A DNA stretch of 64,000 bases, taken from assembly GCA_933228675.1 (NCBI GenBank), contig OW121740.1, positions 128,667,799 through 128,731,798 of the forward strand, written 5' to 3'. Numbering within the stretch: position 1 is the stretch's first letter; each line of letters begins with the position of its first letter. The position numbers and the translations under genes were made by a program. Below are positions 1-9,337 of the stretch, in pieces. The DNA comes from Stomorhina lunata. Lineage: Eukaryota > Arthropoda > Insecta > Diptera > Rhiniidae. The notes under the pieces were generated by a model. It was not told the origin of the DNA. It was given only the letters and a program-made list of their open reading frames with translations, and searched no databases.

Positions 1-783
1 AGTTGGTGTTGGCCAAAGTTTTCTATAGAAAAGTTGGTGTTGGCCCAAGTTTTCTATAGAAAAGTTGGTGTTGGCCCAAGTTTTCTATAGAAAAGTTGGT
101 GTTGGCCCAAGTTTTCTATAGAAAAGTTGGTGTTGGCCCAAGTTTTCTATAGAAAAGTTGGTGTTGGCCCAAGTTTTCTATAGAAAAGTTGGTGTTGGCC
201 CAAGTTTTCTATAGAAAAGTTGGTGTTGGCCCAAGTTTTCTATAGAAAAGTTGGTGTTGGCCCAATTTTGTTATAGAAAAGTTGGTGTTGGCCCAAGGTT
301 TCTATAGAAAAGTTGGTGTTGGCCCAAATTTTCTATAGAAAAGTTGGTGTTGGCCCAAGTTTTCAATAGAAAAGTTGGTGCTGGCCCAAGTTTTCTATAG
401 AAAAGTTGGTGTTGGCCCAAGTTTTCTATAGAAAAGTTGGTGTTGGCTCAAGTTTTCTATATAAAAGTTGGTGTTGGCCCAAGTTTTCTATAGAAAAGTT
501 GATGTTGACCCAAGTTTTCTATGCAAAAGTTGGTGTTGGCTTAAGTTTTCTTTAGAAAAGTTCATGTTGGCTTAAGTTTTCTATAGAAAAGTTGATGTTG
601 GCTTAAGTTTTCTATAGAAAAGTTGGTGTTGGCTTAAGTTTTTTATAGAAAAGTTGGTGTTGGCCCAAGTTTTCTATAGAAAAGTTAGTGTTGGCTTGAG
701 TTTTCTATAGAAAAGTTGGTGTTGGCTTGAGTTTTCTATAGAAAAGTTGGTGTTGGCCCAAGTTTTCTATAGAAAAGTTGGTG
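1..783. repeat. 31-bp tandem array 1
   Basis: About 25 head-to-tail copies of a 31-bp unit built from AGTTGGTGTTGGCCC followed by AAGTTTTCTATAGAAA. The first ~15 copies are nearly identical; copies from about 480 onward carry more substitutions (for example GGCTTAAG in place of GGCCCAAG). The array runs off the left edge of the window. Every unit contains the dyad TTTTCTATAGAAAA that recurs in the other arrays of this window, but the GTTGGTGTTGGCCC half is specific to this array. Confidence 0.97.
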
Positions 784-1239
784 ATATTGGAGGCGTGGCA
801 AAATCTTTGCTTTCATATGGTCGTTAACGTATATCTCTTAATGTAACAGGTGAGTGTCTGATTAGACTCGAACATAGTGTTAGTACTAGCAACAAAAATC
901 CTGGTCTAACAATGACATTAATTTCCTTAATCAAACTAAACAAACAAAATAATGTTTAAGCTGATGATCACTATCATTGTCAGCAACTGGTGGCGGCACC
1001 ACCATCATCGTCAGCATCAGCCTCAGTAGAAGCAGCGGCAATAGCAACAGCAACATTTGTAATTGCTGCAGGAGCATTTTAGAGCTGTTGCCTTGATGTT
1101 GATGTTGGTTGTTGCTGTTTGTTGTTTGTTTAATGATAACATTTTATTTTATCGCTTCATTTCAATGTTGTTTGTTGGTGCTTGCGTTGACTCTTTTTCT
1201 TCAATGTTTTTTGATTTTTTTTTTTTGTCTTTTTTCCAG
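784..1239. other. Non-repetitive stretch before the ZP exon
   Basis: Probably intronic. Positions 985-1060 are rich in GCA/AGC/ACC codon-like triplets (Ala/Ser/Thr-rich in one frame) behind a possible acceptor ending at 982, but no convincing donor follows and the frame closes within about 100 bases, so I do not call an exon. A pyrimidine tract with AG at 1238-1239 forms the acceptor of the ZP exon. Confidence 0.4.
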
Positions 1240-1506
1240 CTTCCTTTGGTAATGGTGTTGCAGATGCTGGCAATCAAGAACATCATCACCAGCTCACAAG
1301 ACGACAACGTCGTGAAACAACTACAACAACAACGAAGAAACCTAGTCAAGAAGATATGCTTTTGGTACAATCAATTCAGATCACTGACAAATTTGGCTTC
1401 GATAAACAACAGCAACAACAATCGAAAGGCAGTGGTTACGATACAAGTGAAACCGTATTCATTGCCAGTGATGTAACAACACAAGGATTCTGTGTTAATG
1501 CCATTG
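1240..1506 (+). CDS. ZP-domain membrane protein, penultimate exon
   Basis: Internal coding exon bounded by a pyrimidine-tract acceptor (AG at 1238-1239) and a GTAAGT donor at 1507. It is read in the frame beginning TCC at 1242, so it enters with two bases and leaves with one. It encodes about 88 residues: an HHHQL stretch, a tetrabasic RRQRR furin-like cleavage site, a Thr-rich linker (TTTTTKK), a poly-Gln stretch, and then TTQGFCVNAIG leading into the transmembrane segment of the next exon. Furin-like sites between ZP domain and membrane anchor are known for insect apical-matrix ZP proteins. The ZP domain itself lies to the left of the window. Its neighbour Atg16 suggests the fly gene neyobe (neo), from memory of Drosophila gene order; I cannot confirm that. 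Confidence 0.8.
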
Positions 1507-2657
1507 GTAAGTTACATAAACTACAGAAAGGGAACAGAACAGACGGACAGACAGACATACTGATCAAAAGACAGACACTTCTTTCTTTTAGCTCCAGTAA
1601 GTTACAGACTGACACTAACTACATTTAGCTATTTATAAGCTGGTAGTTGTTACCAGGAGATAGTACGGAAAAGGTATTAAACATTATTATAGTCCTCATC
1701 ATGTTTTAGAGACAATGTTTTCTTATTCTTGTTGATTTCTTTCTTTTTTCTAACCTAAACGTGCCTAGACGATTAAGGTTTAAGGTTGTTCTTTGTTTGT
1801 CGACTTTTTTTCCTATTCTATTTCATTCATCTGATATCAGGAATTGTTTACAATATTGGCCGAGTACTTAAGTTCAGTTGTTTGTATTTTGATTTCTTTT
1901 TTTTTGTATTTGGGATTTTTTGGCTTTCAGAAGAGAAAGGTGTGCAATCAGGCGTTAAGCTTTGACGTAATTGTTTTTGTTATAATTTAAGTGTATATTT
2001 GATCTATGATTGTAAAATTTAATGACTTTTAGTACCAGGAACAGGAACAAAACTAACTTTTTTCCCCGAAAAAAAAAGACAAGAAATCAAACTACAAGTG
2101 TAAGTCTAGAGTTGTTTGCTGTTCTGGCCAGCAAGAAAATTTAATTTAATGTGGGAAAATTTGTTGGAGGTTTGGCTTTGTTTTCGTCTAATAAGCCAGT
2201 TTAAGCATGATGTTATAATATTGAAATAGAAGTATTTAATTGAGATTAGAACACTCCCTTTTGAAAGCAGCCAAAAGGAAACAATAACTGAAATAAGAGC
2301 AGTAAAATATTACGCCTACAGCTAATGCGAAATGTTAAAATAGCTTTTCTAGGGTTGGTTACGGAGGGCTAGGCAAAAAATAACTTTATTTAAGAAGGGA
2401 TTGGAAAAAGCTGTTTGAAAGGATGCATTAGTATGTAGAGAGATATGTTTATTCGTTAAAAGAATGAGAAATTCAGAGACCTGAATGTTTGGAAACTATA
2501 ATTATGAAAATTGTTGACGAAAAGAGTAGCTGAACAAAGAATAATAAAAAGCAGATAAGCATATATTTCATAAGCACGTGTATGTGCCTTAGCTTTCTCT
2601 CATTGGATAATCATCTCCATTTGTTGTTTCCGAATTAGAGTAAAAACGATATATTTC

Positions 2658-2742
2658 TTTATGGGATTTTTCAAAACGACCATACGGCAAATCAATGTAT
2701 GAAAGTGCAAAATCTTTATATTATTGAGTCTTTGGCTTTATA
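2658..2742 (+). repeat. ~85-bp dispersed repeat, copy 1
   Basis: The stretch beginning GGGATTTTTCAAAACGACC is repeated with few changes at 10788-10875 in the same orientation, including the shared ATACGGCAAATCAATGTATG core. The sequence just before it (TTGTTTCCGAATTAGAG, 2620s) recurs beside the satellite array at 58818-58838. No coding potential and no clear termini. Confidence 0.7.
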
Positions 2743-2772
2743 TTTTAATTAAATATGCAGTAATTGCTTCAG

Positions 2773-3026
2773 TGTGAACCAGAGGTCCCAAGTTCGATTC
2801 CCGGTCAGACCCACTTGATAAAAATAAATTTTCAAAAATGCGGCGGTTCACCTAATAGCCACTGGTTATTGAGTATTAGGCTATGTAGAACTTCTCTAAC
2901 TAATGCATTTGAAGTTCGGAACCGGAGCTAAAATGTAGGTTCCTTTCAATGAGTCTAAAAATAGAATCGGATTCAGCTCATTGTCTGAGAGAAGTACCCC
3001 TTGTTCCAATTGGAATGTTGTCGGGG
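2773..3026 (+). mobile_element. tRNA-derived SINE, copy A (head deleted)
   Basis: Contains a Pol III B-box-like AGTTCGATTCC at 2790-2800, the internal GCGGCGGTTCAC, and the conserved 3' end with TTCCAATTGGAA and GTTGTCGGGG. It is flanked by a near-perfect direct repeat, ATTGCTTCAG at 2763-2772 and ATTGCTTAAG at 3027-3036, a target-site duplication. Compared with copy B it lacks about 40 bases of head between GAACC and AGAGG, including the A box. Confidence 0.85.
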
Positions 3027-3409
3027 ATTGCTTAAGTAATACTTTTCTTAAAAAAAATCAAAGAATAAGAAAATACATATACTAAACTAATTTGATAACA
3101 CTTAGAGGAGGTGCGCGTAATGTGGTATACCTAGGGTTGCCAGTCCGGCTGGAGTCGACTGGATTGTCCAGCTTTTTTAGTGCTTGTCCAGTGTCAAGCT
3201 AAAATTAAATTTGTCCAGCTGAAAGATGAAGAATTGAAATTTTTCGATTATAAAAAAAAAAACTATTTTTTATGAAAAAGAACGCAATAAAAACTTTTGC
3301 AAATGTGTATTTTTACCTTAGCGATTTATGCGTTGATTAATTGATTGCTTGATCAAGTTTATTTTGTAATAAAATTACCCTCTATCAAATTTCCCTATTG
3401 TACTTACTT

Positions 3410-3715
3410 TACTTAAATGGCCTATATCAAAAACCTGCGTTTGATTTCGAAACTTATGTCGTTATTTAAGTTGACGGCGGTACCAAGTTAAATAAAGTCT
3501 TTTACAACCTCGTAGCTATAGTTCTCAACAATCACATGTTGTCCAATTCTTGAGGATTGCCTGCTTGTAAAAACCAGCAGTTTGGTTTCGGTTCATTGAT
3601 CCATTTTATTAGATTCCTTCTCGATACTTAAAAAGGCGGTATTCATATCGCGCAATGTGCGTCCCATGATATCAATGTTATCGACAAACGCGAGTAGCAT
3701 CGGTTTTCGCAATTA
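3410..3715 (-). pseudogene. RTE-type LINE reverse-transcriptase fragment
   Basis: On the minus strand, broken reading frames give LLAFVDNIDIMGRTLRDMNT, then EVVKDFI, a stop, LGTAVN, and ISFEIKRR. This is the layout of the RT catalytic loop and following region of RTE-like LINEs (usually FADDID...GR...VVxxFxYLGT). The catalytic DD pair reads as DN here and there are stops, so it is a relic. It lies inside the hAT-like element. Confidence 0.65.
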
Positions 3716-3764
3716 AAAATTTTATAAAAAATTTTAAGATTAATCGAAGCAAATTATTAAAGCA

Positions 3765-4565
3765 AGTTTTTACACCCTTCACCACCATAGGAGGAAAGGG
3801 TATTATAAGATTGTGCTGATGTATGTAACACATGGAAATATTTGTCTTAGACCCACCTTTTAGTATAGCAATAGGCTTAGAATCACTTTCTGAGTCGATT
3901 TAGCGATGTCCGTCCTTCCGTCTGGTTGGCTGGACCCCCATGTAAACCTTGTAATCAAAATACAGGTCGTAATTCTAAAGATAAATTGATGAAATTTGGC
4001 ACAGGTAATTTTTTGATAATGGGAATATGGCTATTGAAATTCGTCAAAATCGGTCCATTATTTATGGTACCTCCCATAGGTCCCACTTCCCGGAATTGAT
4101 ATATTGGCCTCAAATATAAATATTTTTTCATGAAATTTAAACCAAATACTGCTTATGTAAACTAAAATCACTGTACCAAATTTCATTAAAATCGGTCCAC
4201 ATTTCATCCATCCATAGCTCCCATACAAACTTTTCTTTAAAAACGCACTAAATAAGACAAAAATCACTAAAACGCTCGTAAATCTAAAGATAATAAAAAT
4301 TATAAGTTTATTTTTTGCATACATAATGTAACAACTGTAATCAATTTGCCAAATTTTGAGATAATCGGTCCACATTTCACCCTAACTCTCATATAAGTCC
4401 AAATGACGGAAACAGCTTAAATATATAAGTTTTGTGAAAATGTTTGTATGAAGGCAAAATTTAGCTAATATTTGTCTTTATACAGAATAAAGAACACCTT
4501 TGACCTTAGTGGTGAAGGGCATCGTATGGTCGGGCTTGACCGACTATAGCACTTTCTTACTTGTT
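3765..4565 (-). repeat. Dispersed repeat family A, copy 1
   Basis: Begins at CCCTTCACCACCATAGGAGG and ends with a GTCGGGCTTGACCGACTATAG hairpin-like sequence followed by CACTTTCTTACTTGTTTA. Within it, GGTCCACATTT...ATAGCTCCCATACAAA blocks recur about every 180 bp. Related copies lie at 11330-12000 and 39570-40245 in the opposite orientation. Minus-strand reading frames between copies resemble one another only because the DNA is similar. Confidence 0.75.
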
Positions 4566-4746
4566 TATTAATGTCCAGCTAATTTTTGGGTTGTCAAGCC
4601 TTTTTTCCTTATGTCCAGCTTTTTCAGGATTTGTGTCTGGCAACCCTAGGTATACTTATTTATTTTTATTGTCATTTCTTTCTTACAGGTTACATATTAT
4701 ATACATTCACGAATCTATTATATTTGAAAAAATATTTCAAATTCTA

Positions 4747-5996
4747 TTGGGTTGCCCAAAAAGTAATTGCGGATTTTTTAAAAGAAAGTAAATGCATTTT
4801 TAATAAAGCTTAGAATGAACTTTAATCAAATATATAATTGCCATTTTGTTCGATAACCTTTTGCCATCTTCCCGGCAAATTTAGTATTCCAAGCTCATAG
4901 AACTTCTGGCCTTTATCTGCAATAAACTGAACCAAGTGCGATTTTATAGCCTCATCATTGCCGAAAGTTTTACCATTTAAGGAGTTCTGCATAGATCGAA
5001 ATAAATGGTAGCCTGATGGTGCAAGGTCAGGCTCACTCAGTTTTTGGCGAGTGACCAAAGATGTGTGTGGTCTGGCGTTGTCATGATGGAATACGACACC
5101 TTTACGATTGACCAATTCTGGTCGCTTCTCCTTGATGGCTGTATTTAATTTGTCCAATTGTTGACAGTAAACATCCGAATTAATCGTTTGTTTCCTTGGA
5201 AGCAGCTCAAAATATACCACACCCTTCCAATCCCACCAAACAGACAGCATAACCTTCATTTGGTGGATATCAGCCTTTGAAGTGGTTTGAGCTGGTTCAC
5301 CATGCTTGGACCATGATCGTTTTCGACTAACGTTGTTGTAAACAATCCATTTTTCATCTCCAGTTATGATTCGTTTTAAAAACGGATCGAATTCATTGCG
5401 TTTAAGGTGCATATCACAAGCGTTGATTCGGTTTGTTAAATGAATTTCTTTCAATACATGTGGTACCCAAATATCAAACTTTTTCACCAGTCCAAGACTT
5501 TTTATGTGATAATGAACGGTATGTTTTGGTATATAATTTCTCTTCTATCTCACGCTCAGTTACATGACGATCCAATTCGATTAATGCTTTGATTTGGTCA
5601 TCATCAACTTCATTTGGCCGACCTGAACATGGCTCATCTTTAGGTGAAAAATCTCCAGAACGGAATTTGCGAAACCAATTTTGACACAATCTTTCTTTTA
5701 AGGCTTTATCACCATACACATCTCGTAACTTTTTAGCAACCTGCTCCGCGTTTTTTCCTTTACGGAAATAATAAAGTAAAATATGACGAAAATGCTCCTT
5801 TGTGTGCTCCATATTAAAAAGGTCGCCAAACAAACAAATGTAAACAAAATTTCGCTCACTTTTTTTCTAAAGCAAGTTAATTGTGACAGCTTATAAATGT
5901 CAAAAGAAAAAATACAATTAAAAGTCCCAAGTCGTTGAAAAAAATTGTCAAAGCCGACTATATAAAAAATCCGCAATTACTTTTTGGGCAACCCAA
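4747..5996 (-). mobile_element. Mariner element, complete ends, dead transposase
   Basis: 1,250-bp element with perfect 34-bp terminal inverted repeats (4747-4780 and 5963-5996, beginning TTGGGTTGCCCAAAAAG) and TA duplications at 4745-4746 and 5997-5998. Ends, TA target, length and the encoded transposase all fit the mariner family. The ends are identical although the gene is broken. Confidence 0.95.
4822..5811 (-). pseudogene. Mariner transposase, frameshifted and catalytically dead
   Basis: The N-terminal part (ATG at 5809-5811, frame to 5474) carries the helix-turn-helix DNA-binding region, including WFRKFRSGDFSP. A one-base frameshift near 5520 moves the rest into another frame (to 4822). 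The second part shows ITGDEKWI (first catalytic Asp), a VWWDWKGVVYFELLP block and HHDNARPHTS (second Asp). The third acidic position reads DLAPSGYHLF, Gly where mariners have Asp, and about 14 residues just before it are missing compared with the family. Three independent lesions mean no active enzyme. Confidence 0.93.
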
Positions 5997-7027
5997 TAAT
6001 AAAAACGACTTAAAATGTGGTATACCAGATGCCCACCTTAAATCACGTTATAGTGGTTTATAACAAAAAAAAGTGGTAATATATCTGTATCTTTTAAACT
6101 GTAAGTCCGCATCAGTATGTATGAGAGAGTTGTTATGAAGGATCCAAGCTTTCTAAATTTTGGATTTATGGTTACCCTGTGCTTACGTAGGGTGTATCAT
6201 TGAGCGTCAAAGTAGACCATCTCAGAAGTAAAAAAGCTTTGTTTTTGGAGCTCCTTCAATCATTGTCCAATATGTTTGTTTTTACATTTTATTTCTTATG
6301 GGTTTTAAGTTATTTCATTTCAAAAATAAAAAAAAAATTATTTTTCTCTTCGACTTTTATTATTTTTTGACCCATTGTGTATTCGATAAAAAAAAACATA
6401 ATTTTTTGATAAATACTGACATAAAGCCAATAGTTCAGGAAATAAAACAGTGAAAACCGTTTAAATTAAATTTAATGTTGAAAAATTTCCAAAATCAAAT
6501 ATTTTTCGCTGATCGAAAAAAGTGCATTTTTTCTCAAAAAGATGGTATAATTTTTTTACTTATTACGAAGAAAATTTTTATTAAAAGTTAATATTTTATT
6601 AAATATTCGTAGAGAATGGGTTTATAGGATGAATTTAAACCAAAATTTAAGTCAGTGCAACATTCCCTTTACGTACAGCATTGGTCGAAATTTGTCTAAT
6701 TTTTATGAAAAATTTTTGTTTTTTCGAACATATAACAAAAAAATCAAACCGATTTTGCAACTTTCTGAAATGCATTTATATAGTCCCATATATTCTCTTT
6801 AGATTTCAAAAATAAAAAGTAGCGCGAATAAATAAACGAATCCAGAAAATCGAATTTTATAAAAAAAATACCAAATTTCTACACACCATAATTTTAATAG
6901 CAAAAAAAGGTCAGTTGGGTTTCCTTTTTTGAAATTTTTGAAATTGTTTTACAAAAACAATAAAACTGTTCGAATTTTTCGAATCGAGTCAAATGTACAA
7001 TTTGTTGCAAATCCTCTATGCTTATTT

Positions 7028-8235
7028 TCTAGCCGGTGTTCTACGCAGTCTTGAAGGCGATTTGTTAAAATGCGTGAGTATATTTTGCCTGGGACTCCAA
7101 GAAGTAAAATTCATAGGAGATCAACTTAATTGGATTTAGACAAGCTAATAGAGAACACGTGTTTAGTACTTCTTCAAGAATATAACAATACAGGGTAAAA
7201 AGGGTAAAACAATTTGGTACTTTTGTTTACCCATGCCTACATTTTGAATATAATTTATACCGCATTTGATGAATACTTATTTGGTACTTCTTCTAAACCA
7301 AAAGGGACGCCAAGAAGTGAAATTTATAGGTGGTCAACAAAATTGGATTTAGATTAGCTAATAGAGGACACGTGTTTAGTACTTCTTCAAGAATATAACA
7401 ATACAGGGTAAAACAATTTGGTACGTTTGTTTACACATACCTATATTTTGAATATAATTTATATCGCATTCGATGAATACTTGTTTGGTACTTCTTCTAA
7501 ACCAAAAGGGATAGACACAAAGACAAATTGTGCTCAGATCAGCAACAAAAACAAAAGGACACATGGTTGGTACTTTTTGGTAAAAATTACGGAAAATAAT
7601 AGACTTTTTTTAAAACAACTAAAATTTGTACTAAAATCGATTAATCTTAAAAAGTGTGTTCCGTACTTTTTAGAATTATTGGGTTGTTAGTATGTACTTT
7701 TGATAATGTTGTTGGTACTATTGTTCTACGCAGTCTCGAAGGCGATTTATTAAAATGCGTGAGTATATTTTTCCTGGGACTCCAAGAAGTAAAATTCATA
7801 GGTCAACTTAATTGGATTTATACAAGCTAATAGAGGACACGTGTTTAGTACTTCTTCAAGAATATAACAATACAGGGTAAAAAGGGTAAAACAATTTAGT
7901 ACTTTTGTTTACCCATGCCTACATTTTGAATTTATACCGCATTCGATGAATACTTGTTTGGTACTTCTTCTAAACCAAAAGGTATAGACACCAAGACAAA
8001 TTGTGCTTAGATCAAAACCAAAAGGACACATGGTTGGTACTTTTTGGTAAAAATTACGGAAAATAATATACTTTTTATAAAACAACTAAAATTTGCACTA
8101 AAATCGATTAATCTTAAAAAGTGTGTTCCGTACTTTTTAGACTTATTGGTTTGTCAAAAGTACATACTTTTGATAATGTTGTTGGTACTAATTTAGGTAA
8201 CGTTTTTTGGTACTTTTTTAGCTAACGAAGTGTTG
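7028..8235. repeat. GGTACTT-rich direct repeats
   Basis: Two large direct repeats (7028-7722 and 7723-8235), each opening with GTTCTACGCAGTCT-GAAGGCG. The first contains a further internal duplication: the block from CCAAGAAGT to TTCTTCTAAACCAAAAGG occurs at ~7086-7303 and ~7310-7508, and once at ~7780-7982. TTGGTACTT or GGTACTT recurs more than ten times. A similar GGTACTT-rich stretch lies at 12570-12740 inside another element. No convincing protein. Confidence 0.8.
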
Positions 8236-8248
8236 GGTTATAAGCTAA

Positions 8249-8931
8249 TCTATATATATACAAATTAATTTTTGTGTATCTGTATGTTCTTTATAGAATA
8301 GTAAACTATGCATTTGATCATGTTATGAACTTTAGAAAAGTTTTTGCGCATGAGCCGACTAACATTACTTAGTTGGTATGACCAATTTCCGACAGGTGGC
8401 GCCACTAGAAACTGCTTAATGTTATTTAAATAGTAAACTGTACATAAAAATATGCTATGATCTTTAGCAAAGTTATTGCTTATGAGACGACGCAGGTTTC
8501 TAAGGAAGTATGACCAATTTCCGGCAGGTGGCGCCAATGTAAATTACTCAAAATGAATTAGATCGTAAACTGTGCATTTGATTATGCTATGATCTCGAGC
8601 AAAGTTTTTGTGCATGTGCCGACGGAGGTTGCTAAGTTGGTGCGATTAATTCCCGATAGGCGGCGCCACTGAAAATTTGATTATGTAATGATCATAAGCA
8701 AAGTTGTTGTGCATGAGCCGATGAAGGTTTCTTAGTTGGTGCGACTAATTTTCACCAGATGGCGCCACTAAAAATTAATCAAAATAAACCGAATCGTAAA
8801 CTTTGCATTTGATCATGTGTTGATCGGACAAAATCAATAAATGATTCAAAATTAATTGGATATTTGTGTAATGTCTTTCCTTTAAACTTATGTTAGTTAG
8901 TGGAGCAGGAACGCGCGCAGGGTAGAGCTAG
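8249..8931 (+). mobile_element. Helitron-like non-autonomous element
   Basis: Starts with TCTATATATATACAAATTAA at 8249 after an A, and ends with a GC-rich ACGCGCGCAGGG segment followed by CTAG (8928-8931) before a T. A 5' TC, 3' CTRR and insertion between A and T are Helitron hallmarks; the terminal hairpin is weak. The interior is four diverged tandem units. No Rep/helicase is present. It lies only ~150 bp upstream of the final ZP exon. Confidence 0.7.
8389..8766 (+). promoter_or_regulatory. Four CTCF-like motifs in a tandem array
   Basis: Sites at 8389-8403, 8521-8535, 8653-8667 and 8752-8766 read CCGACAGGTGGCGCC, CCGGCAGGTGGCGCC, CCGATAGGCGGCGCC and TCACCAGATGGCGCC. Against the CTCF core CCASYAGRKGGCRSY they match 13, 14, 12 and 14 of 15 positions. 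Starts are 132, 132 and 99 bases apart and all lie on the same strand. Similarity to the motif is seen; binding is inferred. Confidence 0.5.
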
Positions 8932-9083
8932 TATTATTATAAAGTAAAATTGTGTGTAAGAAAAACTTGTCTTTTAAAAAACTTATCCGATTTCGATTCA
9001 TATCGAATCGTGATAGACTGTTTGACTTTTTCCTTTTTTAATAACTTCCCATTTTTAATTCTCTCTAATTTTCCTATTTCTAG

Positions 9084-9337
9084 GTCTAATTGTTGCCGCC
9101 ACCGTCTTCCTATTGGCTCAATTGGCCGTCATAGCCATTTGGACTTATTTGTATCAAAGACGCCGAAAACTACAACCCTACAGCAATGAAGGTATCAGTA
9201 GCGGCTCCAGTTATGGTTCACACACAGCATCATCGGTGGCCTCAGCTATGCAGGGTGCTATACCAAATGCGCGATCAGAGTCATTATGTAAATTATACGA
9301 GGGTGGTTTTGCAGCAAGGCATGGACGTCAGTTTTAA
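9084..9337 (+). CDS. ZP-domain membrane protein, terminal exon
   Basis: Terminal coding exon. G at 1506 plus GT at 9084-9085 makes Gly, and the frame then runs to a TAA at 9335-9337. It encodes a ~23-residue hydrophobic helix (LIVAATVFLLAQ through IWTYLY), a stop-transfer QRRRK, and a ~50-residue Ser/Gly-rich cytoplasmic tail ending HGRQF. Together with the upstream exon this gives a type I membrane protein with a cleavable ectodomain, the usual layout of insect ZP proteins that anchor apical membrane to cuticle. Exact paralogue uncertain: piopio, dusky-like, nyobe and neyobe share this layout; adjacency to Atg16 favours neyobe. Confidence 0.82.

Larger units (their letters stand above)
3132..4648. 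mobile_element. Composite hAT-like non-autonomous element
   Basis: Bounded by TAGGGTTGCCAG (3132-3143) and its inverted complement CTGGCAACCCTA (4637-4648). It is flanked by 8-bp duplications GGTATACC (3124-3131) and GGTATACT (4649-4656), one mismatch. An 8-bp duplication and short ends fit the hAT superfamily. TGTCCAGC motifs recur near both ends. The interior is foreign: an RTE-type LINE piece (3410-3715) and dispersed repeat family A (3765-4565). No transposase is seen. Confidence 0.75.
1507..9083 (+). other. 7.6-kb transposon-filled intron of the ZP gene
   Basis: Starts GTAAGT and ends in a pyrimidine tract plus CTAG at 9080-9083; the phase (one base in, two bases out) agrees on both sides. 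It holds a SINE (2773-3026), an hAT-like element (3132-4648), a mariner (4747-5996), GGTACTT-rich direct repeats (7028-8235) and a Helitron-like element (8249-8931). The stretches 1510-2610 and 6000-7020 are AT-rich; I see nothing recognisable in them. Confidence 0.8.

Noticed and set aside
1..783. CRISPR-like array
   Set aside because: There are no unique spacers; the whole 31-bp unit repeats, and the genome is eukaryotic.
985..1070. Ala/Ser-rich exon upstream of the ZP exon
   Set aside because: No usable donor and no match in phase to the following exon; may be intronic triplet-rich sequence.
1063..1476. 137-codon plus-strand frame over the ZP exon
   Set aside because: It is out of frame with the splice-consistent ZP reading and uses poly-T tracts as hydrophobic codons.
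4058..4375. 105-codon frame in family A similar to one at 39879-40172
   Set aside because: The similarity follows from DNA repeat identity; the frames do not correspond across all copies and lack any domain.
8397..8403. TGGCGCC as a retroviral tRNA-Lys primer binding site
   Set aside because: It occurs four times in tandem without LTRs or downstream gag/pol, so tandem units explain it better.
8265..8537. 90-codon minus-strand frame with repeated APPxGNWSY
   Set aside because: The repeats are simply the tandem units of the Helitron-like element read in one frame.
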